In this document: positions 1 through 8,090 of the stretch, piece after piece
How positions within the stretch are numbered: position 1 is the stretch's first letter
Layout of the letters: each line of letters begins with the position of its first letter
Assembly: GCF_001654915.1 (NCBI RefSeq)
Contig: NZ_LXEQ01000031.1
Source: Buttiauxella ferragutiae
GTDB lineage: Bacteria; Pseudomonadota; Gammaproteobacteria; Enterobacterales; Enterobacteriaceae
Length of the DNA: 64,000 bases
Reading direction: 5' to 3' (one strand)
Notes under the pieces: model-generated
What the model saw: the letters and a program-made list of their open reading frames with translations, nothing else
Databases searched by the model: none
Told to the model about the DNA's origin: nothing
Translations under genes and position numbers: made by a program

Positions 1-14
1 CTGCATTCCTGAAT

Positions 15-76
15 ACCCTCACCCTGGGAACATGGTTTTCTCCTTCTCCTGGGGGAGAAGGGCGGGATGAGGGCGA
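15..76. repeat. CCCTC/GAGGG palindromic repeat downstream of mutS
   Basis: This intergenic palindrome starts with ACCCTCACCCTG and ends with GGGATGAGGGC, and it has an inner hairpin CTTCTCC..GGGAGAAG. Related elements lie after proX (34861-34977) and after the AhpD-like gene (42495-42535), each also a few bases beyond the stop codon of a minus-strand gene. It may act as a transcript 3' end hairpin; that role is inference. Confidence 0.6.
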
Positions 77-90
77 CCCGATGGTGGAAA

Positions 91-2652
91 CTACACCAGA
101 CTCTTCAAACGATAAATCCACTCCAGCGCCTGGCGTGGCGATAGCGAATCGGGGTCTAAGGCTTCCAGCGCTTCTACCGCAGGCGAGGTTTCCTCGGCAA
201 CAGACAGCAACGACATCTGCGTGCCATCAACCTGCGTGGCTGCCGTATTGTTAGAAATTGTCTCAAGCTCGCGCAGTTTCTGACGGGCACGCTTAATTAC
301 CTCTTTTGGCACACCAGCCAACGCCGCTACGGCCAGGCCGTAACTTTTGCTCGCCGCACCGTCTTGCACACTGTGCATAAATGCGATGGTGTCACCGTGT
401 TCGATGGCATCCAAATGCACGTTCGCCACACCTTCCATTTTTTCTGGCAGGGTCGTCAGCTCAAAATAGTGTGTTGCGAATAGCGTCAGCGCTTTGATGC
501 GATTTGCCAGGCTTTCGGCACACGCCCAGGCGAGCGATAAACCATCGTAAGTGGAAGTCCCACGACCAATTTCATCCATCAATACCAGGCTGTGTTCGGT
601 GGCATTATGCAGAATATTGGCCGTTTCGGTCATCTCCACCATGAAGGTCGAACGCCCGGAAGCCAGGTCATCTGCCGCACCCACACGGGTGAAAATACGG
701 TCGATTGGGCCGATTTCCGCCTGCTGCGCCGGAACAAAACTACCGATGTAAGCCAGCAACACAATCAATGCAGACTGGCGCATGTAGGTACTTTTACCGC
801 CCATGTTCGGGCCAGTGATAATCAGCATCCGACGTTGTGGCGCCAGGCTTAATGGGTTGGCGATAAACGGCTCGCTAAGCACTTGCTCAACCACCGGATG
901 ACGCCCGCCAACGACTTTAATACCCGGTTTATCTGTCAATTGCGGGCAGGTGTAATTCAGGCTGTAAGCACGTTCCGCGAGGTTCACCAGCACGTCCAGT
1001 TCCGCGAGTGCTGTCGCACTTTGCTGCAACGCTTCGAGGTGCGGTAACAGGGCATCGAACAGTTGATCGTAGAGCTGTTTTTCCAGCGCCAGCGCTTTCC
1101 CTTTTGAGGTCAGCACTTTGTCTTCGTACTCTTTCAGCTCAGGAATGATATAGCGTTCAGCGTTTTTCAGCGTCTGGCGGCGAACATAGTGAATAGGTGC
1201 GTGATGGCTCTGGCTGCGGCTGATCTGGATGTAATAACCATGTACGCCGTTGAAGCCCACTTTCAGCGTATCCAGACCAAGTTTTTCACGTTCACGGATC
1301 TCAAGTTTATCGAGATAATCCGTGGCGCCGTCTGCCAGCGCGCGCCATTCGTCTAACTCTTCGTTATAACCTGGCGCAATAACGCCGCCGTCACGCACCA
1401 GTACCGGCGGTGCTTCTACTACGGCGTGTTCGAGTAGCTCGCGAAGCTCGGCGAATTCACCCATATTTTCGCGCAGCGTTTGTACGTAATCTGTTGGCAC
1501 ATCCGCCAGCATTTCGCGCAGCTCTGGTAACTGTTGGAATGCGTGGCGCATACGCGCTAAATCGCGCGGGCGTGCGGTGCGTAAAGCCAGACGCGCCAGA
1601 ATACGTTCCAGATCGCCCACCTGGCGCAACACCGGTTGGATTTCCGCAGTACGGTCTTGCAGCGCGGCAATGGTTTGCTGGCGTTTTTGCAGCACATCGA
1701 CGTTGCGGATCGGCATATGCAACCAGCGTTTCAGCATGCGGCTGCCCATCGCCGTGACGGTGCAGTCCAGCACTGAAGCCAGCGTATTTTCAAAGCCGCC
1801 AGCGAGGTTCTGGGTTATCTCCAGGTTACGGCGCGTTGCCGCATCCATAATAATGCTGTCTTGCTGGCGATCCATGGTGACAGAGCGAATATGCGGCAAA
1901 GAAGTGCGCTGCGTATCTTTAACGTATTGCAGTAAGCAACCGGCAGCACACAACGCATGATGAGCATTTTCGACACCAAAGCCCGTCAGGTCTCGCGTGC
2001 CAAACTGCATATTCAACTGCTGGCGAGCGGTGGAAATCTCAAATTCCCACAGCGGGCGACGGCGCAGACCGCGACGGCCTTCAATTAAGCGTGTCTCGGC
2101 AAAATCTTCGGCATACAGCAGCTCAGCAGGATTGGTACGTTGCAGCTCTGCCGCCATGGTTTCGATATCTTCTGGCTCAGACAGACGAAAACGGCCCGAG
2201 CTAATGTCGAGTGTGGCGTAGCCAAAACCTTTGCCCTCTTGCCAGATGGCAGCCAGCAGGTTGTCCTGACGTTCCTGCAGCAACGCTTCATCGCTGATGG
2301 TGCCAGGCGTAACGATGCGCACAACTTTGCGCTCAACTGGCCCTTTGCTGGTGGCGGGGTCGCCAATCTGCTCACAGATAGCTGCAGATTCGCCAAGATT
2401 CACCAGTTTCGCTAAATAGTTTTCAATGGCGTGATGTGGCACGCCAGCCATTGGAATCGGTTCCCCAGCGGATGCTCCACGCTTAGTCAGGGAAATGTCG
2501 AGCAGTTGCGATGCACGTTTCGCATCGTCATAAAAAAGCTCGTAAAAGTCACCCATGCGATAGAACAACAGGATCTCAGGATGCTGTGCTTTCAGGCGCA
2601 GGTACTGCTGCATCATCGGGGTGTGGCTGTCGAGGTTTTCCGTAGTAGTCAT
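91..2652 (-). CDS. mutS: DNA mismatch repair ATPase MutS
   Basis: MutS recognises base mismatches and small loops and recruits MutL in methyl-directed repair. At 853 residues the protein has the same length as E. coli MutS. The mismatch-wedge motif is present (Phe36 and Glu38 in GDFYELF). The Walker A motif GPNMGGKST is near residue 615, and Walker B with the signature DEIGRGTSTYDG is near 690. A beta-clamp binding motif QMSLL lies near 813, and the C-terminal tetramerisation helix is intact. The gene lies directly downstream of gutQ with 147 bp between. In E. coli a large block (formate hydrogenlyase, hyp, fhlA and norRVW genes) separates the two loci, so that block is absent here. The start ATG agrees with the E. 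coli N terminus (MTTTEN-like against MSAIEN). Confidence 0.98.
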   Translation of the reverse strand: MTTTENLDSHTPMMQQYLRLKAQHPEILLFYRMGDFYELFYDDAKRASQLLDISLTKRGASAGEPIPMAGVPHHAIENYLAKLVNLGESAAICEQIGDPATSKGPVERKVVRIVTPGTISDEALLQERQDNLLAAIWQEGKGFGYATLDISSGRFRLSEPEDIETMAAELQRTNPAELLYAEDFAETRLIEGRRGLRRRPLWEFEISTARQQLNMQFGTRDLTGFGVENAHHALCAAGCLLQYVKDTQRTSLPHIRSVTMDRQQDSIIMDAATRRNLEITQNLAGGFENTLASVLDCTVTAMGSRMLKRWLHMPIRNVDVLQKRQQTIAALQDRTAEIQPVLRQVGDLERILARLALRTARPRDLARMRHAFQQLPELREMLADVPTDYVQTLRENMGEFAELRELLEHAVVEAPPVLVRDGGVIAPGYNEELDEWRALADGATDYLDKLEIREREKLGLDTLKVGFNGVHGYYIQISRSQSHHAPIHYVRRQTLKNAERYIIPELKEYEDKVLTSKGKALALEKQLYDQLFDALLPHLEALQQSATALAELDVLVNLAERAYSLNYTCPQLTDKPGIKVVGGRHPVVEQVLSEPFIANPLSLAPQRRMLIITGPNMGGKSTYMRQSALIVLLAYIGSFVPAQQAEIGPIDRIFTRVGAADDLASGRSTFMVEMTETANILHNATEHSLVLMDEIGRGTSTYDGLSLAWACAESLANRIKALTLFATHYFELTTLPEKMEGVANVHLDAIEHGDTIAFMHSVQDGAASKSYGLAVAALAGVPKEVIKRARQKLRELETISNNTAATQVDGTQMSLLSVAEETSPAVEALEALDPDSLSPRQALEWIYRLKSLV

Positions 2653-2799
2653 TTGATTTTATTAACCAACTTCACGATAAAATGAAGAAACGATCCTGAG
2701 TGTCATATCCAGGATCGAGAATGGGGCAAAGCGTATCACAATGGGGGTGGGGGTTAACATCTTATCGAAAAGGTTACGAGGCGGATCGAAAACTCGTAT

Positions 2800-3765
2800 T
2801 TATAAAATCCCAGCCTGGTGGAAATCGTGCAGGTTAATCGCGCCGACCAGTTGACCGTTTTCATCGACTACGGGGGCCGCGCTAATGCGTTTTTTCATGA
2901 GCATTTCTTTAGCTTCAGTTGCACGTGTTTCAGTCTGTAGTACGGAGCAGTGAGTGGTCATTGCATCGCAAATGACAGCTTCAAGTTGACCGCCTTCCAC
3001 CAGCCAACGGCGTAGATCGCCATCGGTGAATACCCCCACAACCTGTTGATGTGTGTTGGTCACGCATACCAGGCCAAGACCGGTGCGGCTCAGTTCGAGT
3101 AAGGCGTCCATGACCGTTGCGATGTCAGCGATGACCGGGAGCTGTTTTCCAGTGCGCATCAAGTGATGCACCCGGTTTAACAAGCGTGCCCCTAAAGCCC
3201 CCGCAGGGTGAGAGCGGGCGAAATCTTCTTCATTAAAACCGCGCTCCTGCATGACCGCCATGGCAAGTGCATCACCCATCATTAGTGTGTTAACCGCGCT
3301 TGACGTTGGGGCGAGGCGCATAGGGCAGGCTTCGCGTTCAACGGAGATGTCGAGTATTGCAAGTGCAGCTTTGGCGAGTGGAGAGTCTGATTTACCTGTT
3401 ATAGCAATTAAGGTGACAGCTTTTTCCTGGAGGCGCGGGATGATTAAGTCCAGTTCTTTGGCGGTGCCAGAATAGGAGATGAACAGCATGGTATCGCGGC
3501 TCTCGATCATCCCTAAATCGCCATGAAGAGCTTCAGCAGGATGAACGAAGAAAGCGGGAGTACCGGTGCTGGCAAGCGTGGCGGCTATTTTTTTACCAAT
3601 ATGCCCGGATTTACCCATACCTGAGACAATCACTTTACCTTCGCAGGCAAGCACCGCACGAGCTGCGTTAACAAATTGTTCGCCCAGTCTGTCAGATAAA
3701 CGGCTGGCTTCGTACAGTTCTAACTCCAGTGTTTCTCGCGCGATGAGTATCATTCGTTCAGTCAT
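2800..3765 (-). CDS. gutQ: D-arabinose 5-phosphate isomerase GutQ
   Basis: GutQ interconverts ribulose 5-phosphate and arabinose 5-phosphate, the KDO precursor, and is the paralogue of KdsD encoded in the glucitol operon. The 321 residues comprise an N-terminal SIS sugar-isomerase domain (about 30-180, with GKSGHIGKKIAAT and the EALHGDLGM segment) and a C-terminal pair of CBS domains (about 205-320). The reading frame overlaps the end of srlR by 8 bp, which suggests translational coupling as the last gene of the srl operon. The sequence is close to E. coli GutQ over its full length. Confidence 0.96.
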   Translation of the reverse strand: MTERMILIARETLELELYEASRLSDRLGEQFVNAARAVLACEGKVIVSGMGKSGHIGKKIAATLASTGTPAFFVHPAEALHGDLGMIESRDTMLFISYSGTAKELDLIIPRLQEKAVTLIAITGKSDSPLAKAALAILDISVEREACPMRLAPTSSAVNTLMMGDALAMAVMQERGFNEEDFARSHPAGALGARLLNRVHHLMRTGKQLPVIADIATVMDALLELSRTGLGLVCVTNTHQQVVGVFTDGDLRRWLVEGGQLEAVICDAMTTHCSVLQTETRATEAKEMLMKKRISAAPVVDENGQLVGAINLHDFHQAGIL

Positions 3766-4531
3766 GTTTTTCCTCTGTGATAATCACGTTGATTCCCTTT
3801 TCCTGCAAAGCCGTCAAAAACTCCTCGCTGATGCCGCTGTCGGTAATAATGGTGTGGACACTGTCCAGCCCACAAACAATGTTCGGGCTTTTGCGACCAA
3901 ATTTTGATGAGTCAGCCATTAAAATCACCTGACGCGCTGCGTTGCACATCGCTTTACTGACGGTGTAAACCTCATTAAATGTGGTAACACCGGCATTCAG
4001 ATCGATGCCATCGGTGCCCATAAAAAGTTTATCGAAGCTGAATTGTTCAAAAGCGGTTTCGGCCAGTTGGCCATGGAAAGAGGCTGATTTTTTGCGGAAG
4101 GTGCCGCCAGGCATCAGGATAGTTTGCTCGTTATCCAGTTCTGAAAGCGCATTAACAATATGCAGGCTGTTGGTCATGACGGTGATGTTATTAAAGCGCT
4201 GTAATAACGGAACCATTTGCAGCACCGTGCTGCCGGCATCAAGAATAATCGAATCACCATCATGGATGAATGTTACTGCCACATCCGCGATTTGTTGTTT
4301 TTTATGGGTGTTGATTAAGGTCTTGTGGTCAATGGGGGGATCCGGTTCGTCCTTGTTCAGTACTACGCCGCCATAGGTACGGATAACCGTGCCTGCGTTT
4401 TCCAGCAGCACCAGATCTTTACGGATCGTGGTACCGGTGGTGGCAAAATATTGAGCGAGATCGTCAACGGAACTTTTCCCTTGTTTTTGCAGATACTCCA
4501 GGATTGCGGCCTGCCGATGGCGTGGTTTCAT
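3758..4531 (-). CDS. srlR: Glucitol operon repressor SrlR (DeoR family)
   Basis: SrlR is the DeoR-family repressor of the sorbitol operon. It has an N-terminal winged helix-turn-helix (about residues 5-55, with the TGTTIRKDLVLLE recognition region) and a C-terminal DeoR sensor domain that binds a sugar phosphate (about 75-235, with DAGSTVLQMV and MADSSKFGR). Length 257 is the same as the E. coli protein, and the N terminus MKPRHRQAAILEYLQ fits the start. The gene lies 68 bp downstream of gutM and overlaps gutQ by 8 bp. It probably controls the promoter upstream of srlA. Confidence 0.96.
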   Translation of the reverse strand: MKPRHRQAAILEYLQKQGKSSVDDLAQYFATTGTTIRKDLVLLENAGTVIRTYGGVVLNKDEPDPPIDHKTLINTHKKQQIADVAVTFIHDGDSIILDAGSTVLQMVPLLQRFNNITVMTNSLHIVNALSELDNEQTILMPGGTFRKKSASFHGQLAETAFEQFSFDKLFMGTDGIDLNAGVTTFNEVYTVSKAMCNAARQVILMADSSKFGRKSPNIVCGLDSVHTIITDSGISEEFLTALQEKGINVIITEEKHD

Positions 4532-4599
4532 AAGCTCTTATTACCTTGCGCTAAATTTTAGTTTGATAATTTCGCAAGCAATAAGCGTTCGAAACGAAA

Positions 4600-4959
4600 T
4601 TATCCATGTTTCACTTTAATCGCTAATGATAGGGCATTCTGACAGTTTTGATCATGGGGGAAGATCACATCAGGTTGCAATTCCTTTCGATTTATCCCAT
4701 GTAGTTGTGACAACGGTAAGGGTCTGGCAAAAATAGTGATGCCTTTCATCATCAAACTGTCACAGATGTTTTGTTGTTCATCGAATGCCAGTGCAATGAC
4801 CACCCGAGGCTTAAAACGCCCGCCAGAACGCCCGATACCTACGGCTCCTTTCTGGCATAACTGGTCGAATGCACGATTGAAATGGCGTATTTGCCAGCCA
4901 CCCAAAACCAGTTGGCTCAGCCAGGCGATTACAGCGATTGCGATGAGTGCGTTAATCAT
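4600..4959 (-). CDS. gutM: Glucitol operon activator GutM
   Basis: This 119-residue protein matches GutM, the DNA-binding activator of the glucitol operon in E. coli. A hydrophobic N terminus (about residues 3-22) suggests membrane association, which is typical of the family. The rest is small and has no other recognisable domain. The gene sits between srlD and srlR as in E. coli, transcribed in the same direction. Confidence 0.92.
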   Translation of the reverse strand: MINALIAIAVIAWLSQLVLGGWQIRHFNRAFDQLCQKGAVGIGRSGGRFKPRVVIALAFDEQQNICDSLMMKGITIFARPLPLSQLHGINRKELQPDVIFPHDQNCQNALSLAIKVKHG

Positions 4960-5022
4960 AGATTTCTCTCGTTAGGAAGGTGAATAGCGCGTTTGCAGTC
5001 ATACGGCTATCCACCCGTGGGT

Positions 5023-5802
5023 TTAAAACATCACCTGCCCGCCGGTAATGTTGATTGATTGCCCGGTGCAGTACGATGCTTTATCACTGGCATAAAACAG
5101 CAGCGTATTCAGCACATCCTGATAGTCGCAGCCACGCTTGAGCGGGACTTTGTCGATGTAATATTGCTCGACTTCATCCGCCGCAATGCCCAGTTTCTCG
5201 GCATATTGCGGGAGTAATGATTGAAACATTGGCGATTTCAACAGGTTGCCCAGCATCAAGGCATGCACGGTAATGCCGTACTCTGCTAAATCCAGTGCCA
5301 GTGATTGTGTCAGCCCTACGCCGCCGAACTTTGCCGCGCTGTAGCCGGAATTATGTTTGCTGCCCACTTTCCCGGATTTAGAGTTAATTTGGATGATGCG
5401 GCCATGTACGCCGTCGCGGATCATCAATGCTGAAAACGCTTTGGCGCACAGAAAATATCCCACCAGATTGACCTGCAACGAACGGTCAAAATCGCCCAAC
5501 GCGAAATCACCAATAAATGCCGCTTTGGCAATTCCGGCGCTATAGACCAGCAAATTCACCTGGCCGAAAATCTCGTCTACTCCGTTGGCGAGCGCGGTTA
5601 CGCTCTGTTCGCTGGTGGCATCAGCGCCAAATCCCCAGGCCATGCCAGCACCGTACTGGTCGTTAATTTCCTGGGCGACGCGGGCCGCTTTTTCGCTTTG
5701 GATATCTACCACGGCAATTTTATAACCTTCCTTCGCAAGCCCATGGGCGAGAAACGCTCCGAGGGTTTGTCCTCCCCCAATGACAACGGCAACTTGGTTC
5801 AT
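5023..5802 (-). CDS. srlD: Sorbitol-6-phosphate 2-dehydrogenase SrlD
   Basis: SrlD oxidises sorbitol 6-phosphate to fructose 6-phosphate with NAD+, the cytoplasmic step after PTS uptake. It is a classical short-chain dehydrogenase of 259 residues. The N-terminal cofactor glycine motif is GGGQTLG (about residues 9-15), an acidic Asp ends the second beta strand (VVDIQ), and the catalytic pair lies in SGYSAAKFGG (Tyr and Lys near 153-157). It follows srlB with a 20 bp gap in the sorbitol operon. Confidence 0.97.
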   Translation of the reverse strand: MNQVAVVIGGGQTLGAFLAHGLAKEGYKIAVVDIQSEKAARVAQEINDQYGAGMAWGFGADATSEQSVTALANGVDEIFGQVNLLVYSAGIAKAAFIGDFALGDFDRSLQVNLVGYFLCAKAFSALMIRDGVHGRIIQINSKSGKVGSKHNSGYSAAKFGGVGLTQSLALDLAEYGITVHALMLGNLLKSPMFQSLLPQYAEKLGIAADEVEQYYIDKVPLKRGCDYQDVLNTLLFYASDKASYCTGQSINITGGQVMF

Positions 5803-5822
5803 GCTCTACTCCTTTAATGTGC

Positions 5823-6185
5823 TTAGACTAAAAACTTCAACTGGCAGCCCGTTTCAATGTTGTGAGGTAGTGGCCCGTTAACATGGACGGTACCCGGGTA
5901 TTCCGCCTGCGCTTCACCGTCGAAACGCAGGGTGATATGCCCCAGTTCCTGTAAATTTTGTTGAGCGACGTCGCCAACTGCGGTGACATCGTAATGCTGC
6001 CCGTTCAGTTCAAAACCGATACCGGGTTCAAGCGTGCCGCTCAATGCGCCGTGGCAGTGAATAAAACAGAAGTCCTGAATATCTGCTGGCGCGCCTTCGC
6101 TAAAAGTGATCAGCATGTTGTCATCCAGCGCTTCGCGGGCGGACTGGCCGATGTACGTGATAGTCGTTTGATAAATAGTTCGCAT
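5823..6185 (-). CDS. srlB: Sorbitol PTS enzyme IIA SrlB
   Basis: SrlB is the 120-residue IIA component of the glucitol/sorbitol phosphotransferase system. It takes phosphate from HPr and passes it to the IIB domain of SrlE. Histidines 43 and 45 lie in FIHCHG, the family's phosphorylation region. The gene lies 8 bp downstream of srlE and 20 bp upstream of srlD. Confidence 0.96.
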   Translation of the reverse strand: MRTIYQTTITYIGQSAREALDDNMLITFSEGAPADIQDFCFIHCHGALSGTLEPGIGFELNGQHYDVTAVGDVAQQNLQELGHITLRFDGEAQAEYPGTVHVNGPLPHNIETGCQLKFLV

Positions 6186-6193
6186 AATCCACC

Positions 6194-7159
6194 TTATTGA
6201 TAGATAAAACCGGACACGAGCCAGGCGATGAGCACGGTTGGCGCGCCCGTTAAAAAGCGGCCGACTAATACCGATGGCACGCCGACGCGCACCGTGTCTT
6301 GTCGGGCTTCAGCCAGAGAGAGGCCCACCGGGATGAAGTCACAGGCTGCTTGCGCATTGATGGCAAACAGCGCGGGGAGCGCCAGATGTGGTGGAATGTG
6401 ACCGAGGCCAATTTGTACGCCAATCAGCACCCCGATAACCTGTGCGATAACCGCCCCTGGGCCGAGGAAAGGTGAGAGCAGCGGGAATGAACAAATCAGC
6501 GCCAGGGTTATCAGTCCGACGGGATTGTTGGCCAGCGGAGCCAGGCCGTGAGCAATCCAGTCGCCTAATCCTGAAGCCATGATGATGCCGATAAGCGCTG
6601 AGACAAACGCCATAAACGGCAGGATGGTTTTTAAAACGGTATCGATGGTGTCGCGCCCGGCCTGAAACAGCACCGCTACGGCAGAGCCCATGCCCATGCC
6701 GACTTTTGCCAGCAATCCATCGCTTTGTTCCGTTATTTTCTTACTGGTGTCGTACTCACGAACCGGCGTTTTCGCGACGGACTGCGTTTCATCTGCTTGC
6801 CAGCTAATGTTTTCTTCGCGCACACCGGAAACGTAAATATCTTCAACGATGTACTGCGCCATTGGCCCGGACTTGCCGGTGGCATGGATATTAATGGTCG
6901 GGATGCGGCGTTTCGGGTACAACCCGCAGCGCAATGTTCCGCCACAGTCGATCACCGCCACAGCGATTTCTGCTTCCGGCGGCTCGCCTTCTTTAAAGCC
7001 GTCTACCGCTTGCCAGCCCGTCATTTCACTGAGTTTGTCGATAATCGCCGGGCGAGTCCCTGCGGTGATGTAGACGATTTTTTTTCCGGGTTCGACCGGC
7101 AGAATCAGCGGGCCGCCCCAGCCGCCCTGGCCTTTCTCAATACGAATAAGTTGCGTCAT
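6194..7159 (-). CDS. srlE: Sorbitol PTS enzyme IIBC SrlE
   Basis: SrlE carries the phosphocysteine IIB domain and part of the membrane channel of the sorbitol PTS. In its 321 residues the N-terminal cytoplasmic IIB domain (about 1-125) has cysteines 72 and 78 in DCGGTLRCG, one of which should be the phosphorylation site. The C-terminal half (about 160-320) has several membrane segments, including LITLALICSFPLLSPFLGPG. It works with SrlA, encoded 9 bp upstream, which supplies the remaining IIC part. Confidence 0.96.
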   Translation of the reverse strand: MTQLIRIEKGQGGWGGPLILPVEPGKKIVYITAGTRPAIIDKLSEMTGWQAVDGFKEGEPPEAEIAVAVIDCGGTLRCGLYPKRRIPTINIHATGKSGPMAQYIVEDIYVSGVREENISWQADETQSVAKTPVREYDTSKKITEQSDGLLAKVGMGMGSAVAVLFQAGRDTIDTVLKTILPFMAFVSALIGIIMASGLGDWIAHGLAPLANNPVGLITLALICSFPLLSPFLGPGAVIAQVIGVLIGVQIGLGHIPPHLALPALFAINAQAACDFIPVGLSLAEARQDTVRVGVPSVLVGRFLTGAPTVLIAWLVSGFIYQ

Positions 7160-7168
7160 GATTTTTCC

Positions 7169-7717
7169 TTAAAGTCGCACCTGGCGTTCCAGTTCGATAC
7201 CCATTTTCTTCTCGAAGATCGAGGTCGTGAGGTCGGTTATCCAGCCACGGAAGAAGTTAGTGATCAGACCGACAAGCAGGTAGCTCACCGCGAGTGGACC
7301 CAGCGGCAAACCAAGTGTGGTCAGCCCGCTGGCGATCCCGAGGTACACAAATAGCTCGCCTGGATTGATGTGAGGGAAAAGGCCATTCATTGAGTGGCAA
7401 CTGTATGAAGCGGCGGCGTAATAGCTCGGTTTGTATTTCTCCGGCATAAAGCGCCCCAGGCTTAGCGTCATCGGGTTGCAGAACACAAACGTACCGATGC
7501 AAGGCAGTAACAGGTAACGGGAAACCGGGTTTCCGGCACAGCGCTGCGCCATTCGTTCGATGCGATGCTGGCCGATGAAATTAATTAACGCGTTCATTAT
7601 CACCAGCAGGCTTATTAGCAGCGGAAGAATACCGGTCACCATGCCGGTAAAAACTTCTCCCCCTTTTTGAAACAGGCCAATAAACCATTCAGCTCCATGG
7701 GTAATCATGTCGATCAT
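7169..7717 (-). CDS. srlA: Sorbitol PTS enzyme IIC SrlA
   Basis: SrlA is the first gene of the operon and encodes the integral membrane IIC2 component for sorbitol (182 residues, against about 187 in E. coli). Several hydrophobic segments are visible (for example GILPLLISLLVIMNALINFIG and the 125-165 region). An AGGAG ribosome site lies just upstream of the ATG. Its upstream neighbour is not intact mltB as in E. coli but an mltB fragment followed by the melibiose genes. Confidence 0.95.
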   Translation of the reverse strand: MIDMITHGAEWFIGLFQKGGEVFTGMVTGILPLLISLLVIMNALINFIGQHRIERMAQRCAGNPVSRYLLLPCIGTFVFCNPMTLSLGRFMPEKYKPSYYAAASYSCHSMNGLFPHINPGELFVYLGIASGLTTLGLPLGPLAVSYLLVGLITNFFRGWITDLTTSIFEKKMGIELERQVRL

Positions 7718-7903
7718 TGTTATCTCCTGAAGGGTAAATGCTCACTCTGCGGTCAGTGGCAGCTCATAATAATCACTTTGAAACCTTCATGTATGTTATT
7801 TAGATCTCATTGTGAAACATAAATCTGTTAATTTGAAAGGTAATTTGATTTTAAATGGAAAGTTTAATGGTGAACTGAAAGGGGAGATAAGAGGGTTTAC
7901 TGC
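7718..7903 (-). promoter_or_regulatory. Upstream control region of the srl operon
   Basis: This AT-rich region lies upstream of srlA. It contains a TTGTGA half-site at about 7809 and runs of A/T that could hold CRP and SrlR sites, but I see no full CRP palindrome. The role as the operon promoter is inferred from position. Confidence 0.4.
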
Positions 7904-8027
7904 TTATGATTTGCCATAAGGAATCCCCTTTCATCAGGAGAATGGGCTATGGTCATGCGGATTTGTGGGGGCGAGAAGATGCGATTGGCGGCGTGGTCAA
8001 CGATTTGAAAGGCCACTGTGGAGGAGA
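7904..8027 (+). pseudogene. mltB remnant (internally deleted fragment)
   Basis: Two pieces of mltB survive in order. Positions 7905-7924 (TATGATTTGCCATAAGGAAT) match the intact mltB leader at 12325-12344 with one mismatch. Then 7951-8027 translates to GHADLWGREDAIGGV..NDLKGH..GD followed by a stop, matching the intact MltB segment GHVNLWDPEDAIGSV..NYFKGH..GD encoded at about 13090-13175. Everything between the leader and this segment, roughly 750 bp, is missing. The fragment has the same orientation as mltB and sits next to srlA, where mltB lies in E. coli. It cannot encode a functional lytic transglycosylase. Confidence 0.85.
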
Positions 8028-8040
8028 TTGAATTGCTTGC

Positions 8041-8077
8041 AATGCCAGCCACCTAATGTGGCTGGCATTACGTTTTT
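8041..8077 (+). terminator. Strong hairpin after the mltB remnant
   Basis: A perfect 12-bp stem (AATGCCAGCCAC / GTGGCTGGCATT, 8041-8052 and 8058-8069) is followed on the plus strand by ACGTTTTT. The T run is on the plus side, so it fits a terminator of the former mltB copy rather than of melB on the minus strand. Confidence 0.7.
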
Positions 8078-8090
8078 ACCTTACTGCATT

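Noticed and set aside
7718..7903. CRP site upstream of srlA
   Set aside because: Only one half-site (TTGTGA) is clear; the second half does not match, so I list only a general control region.
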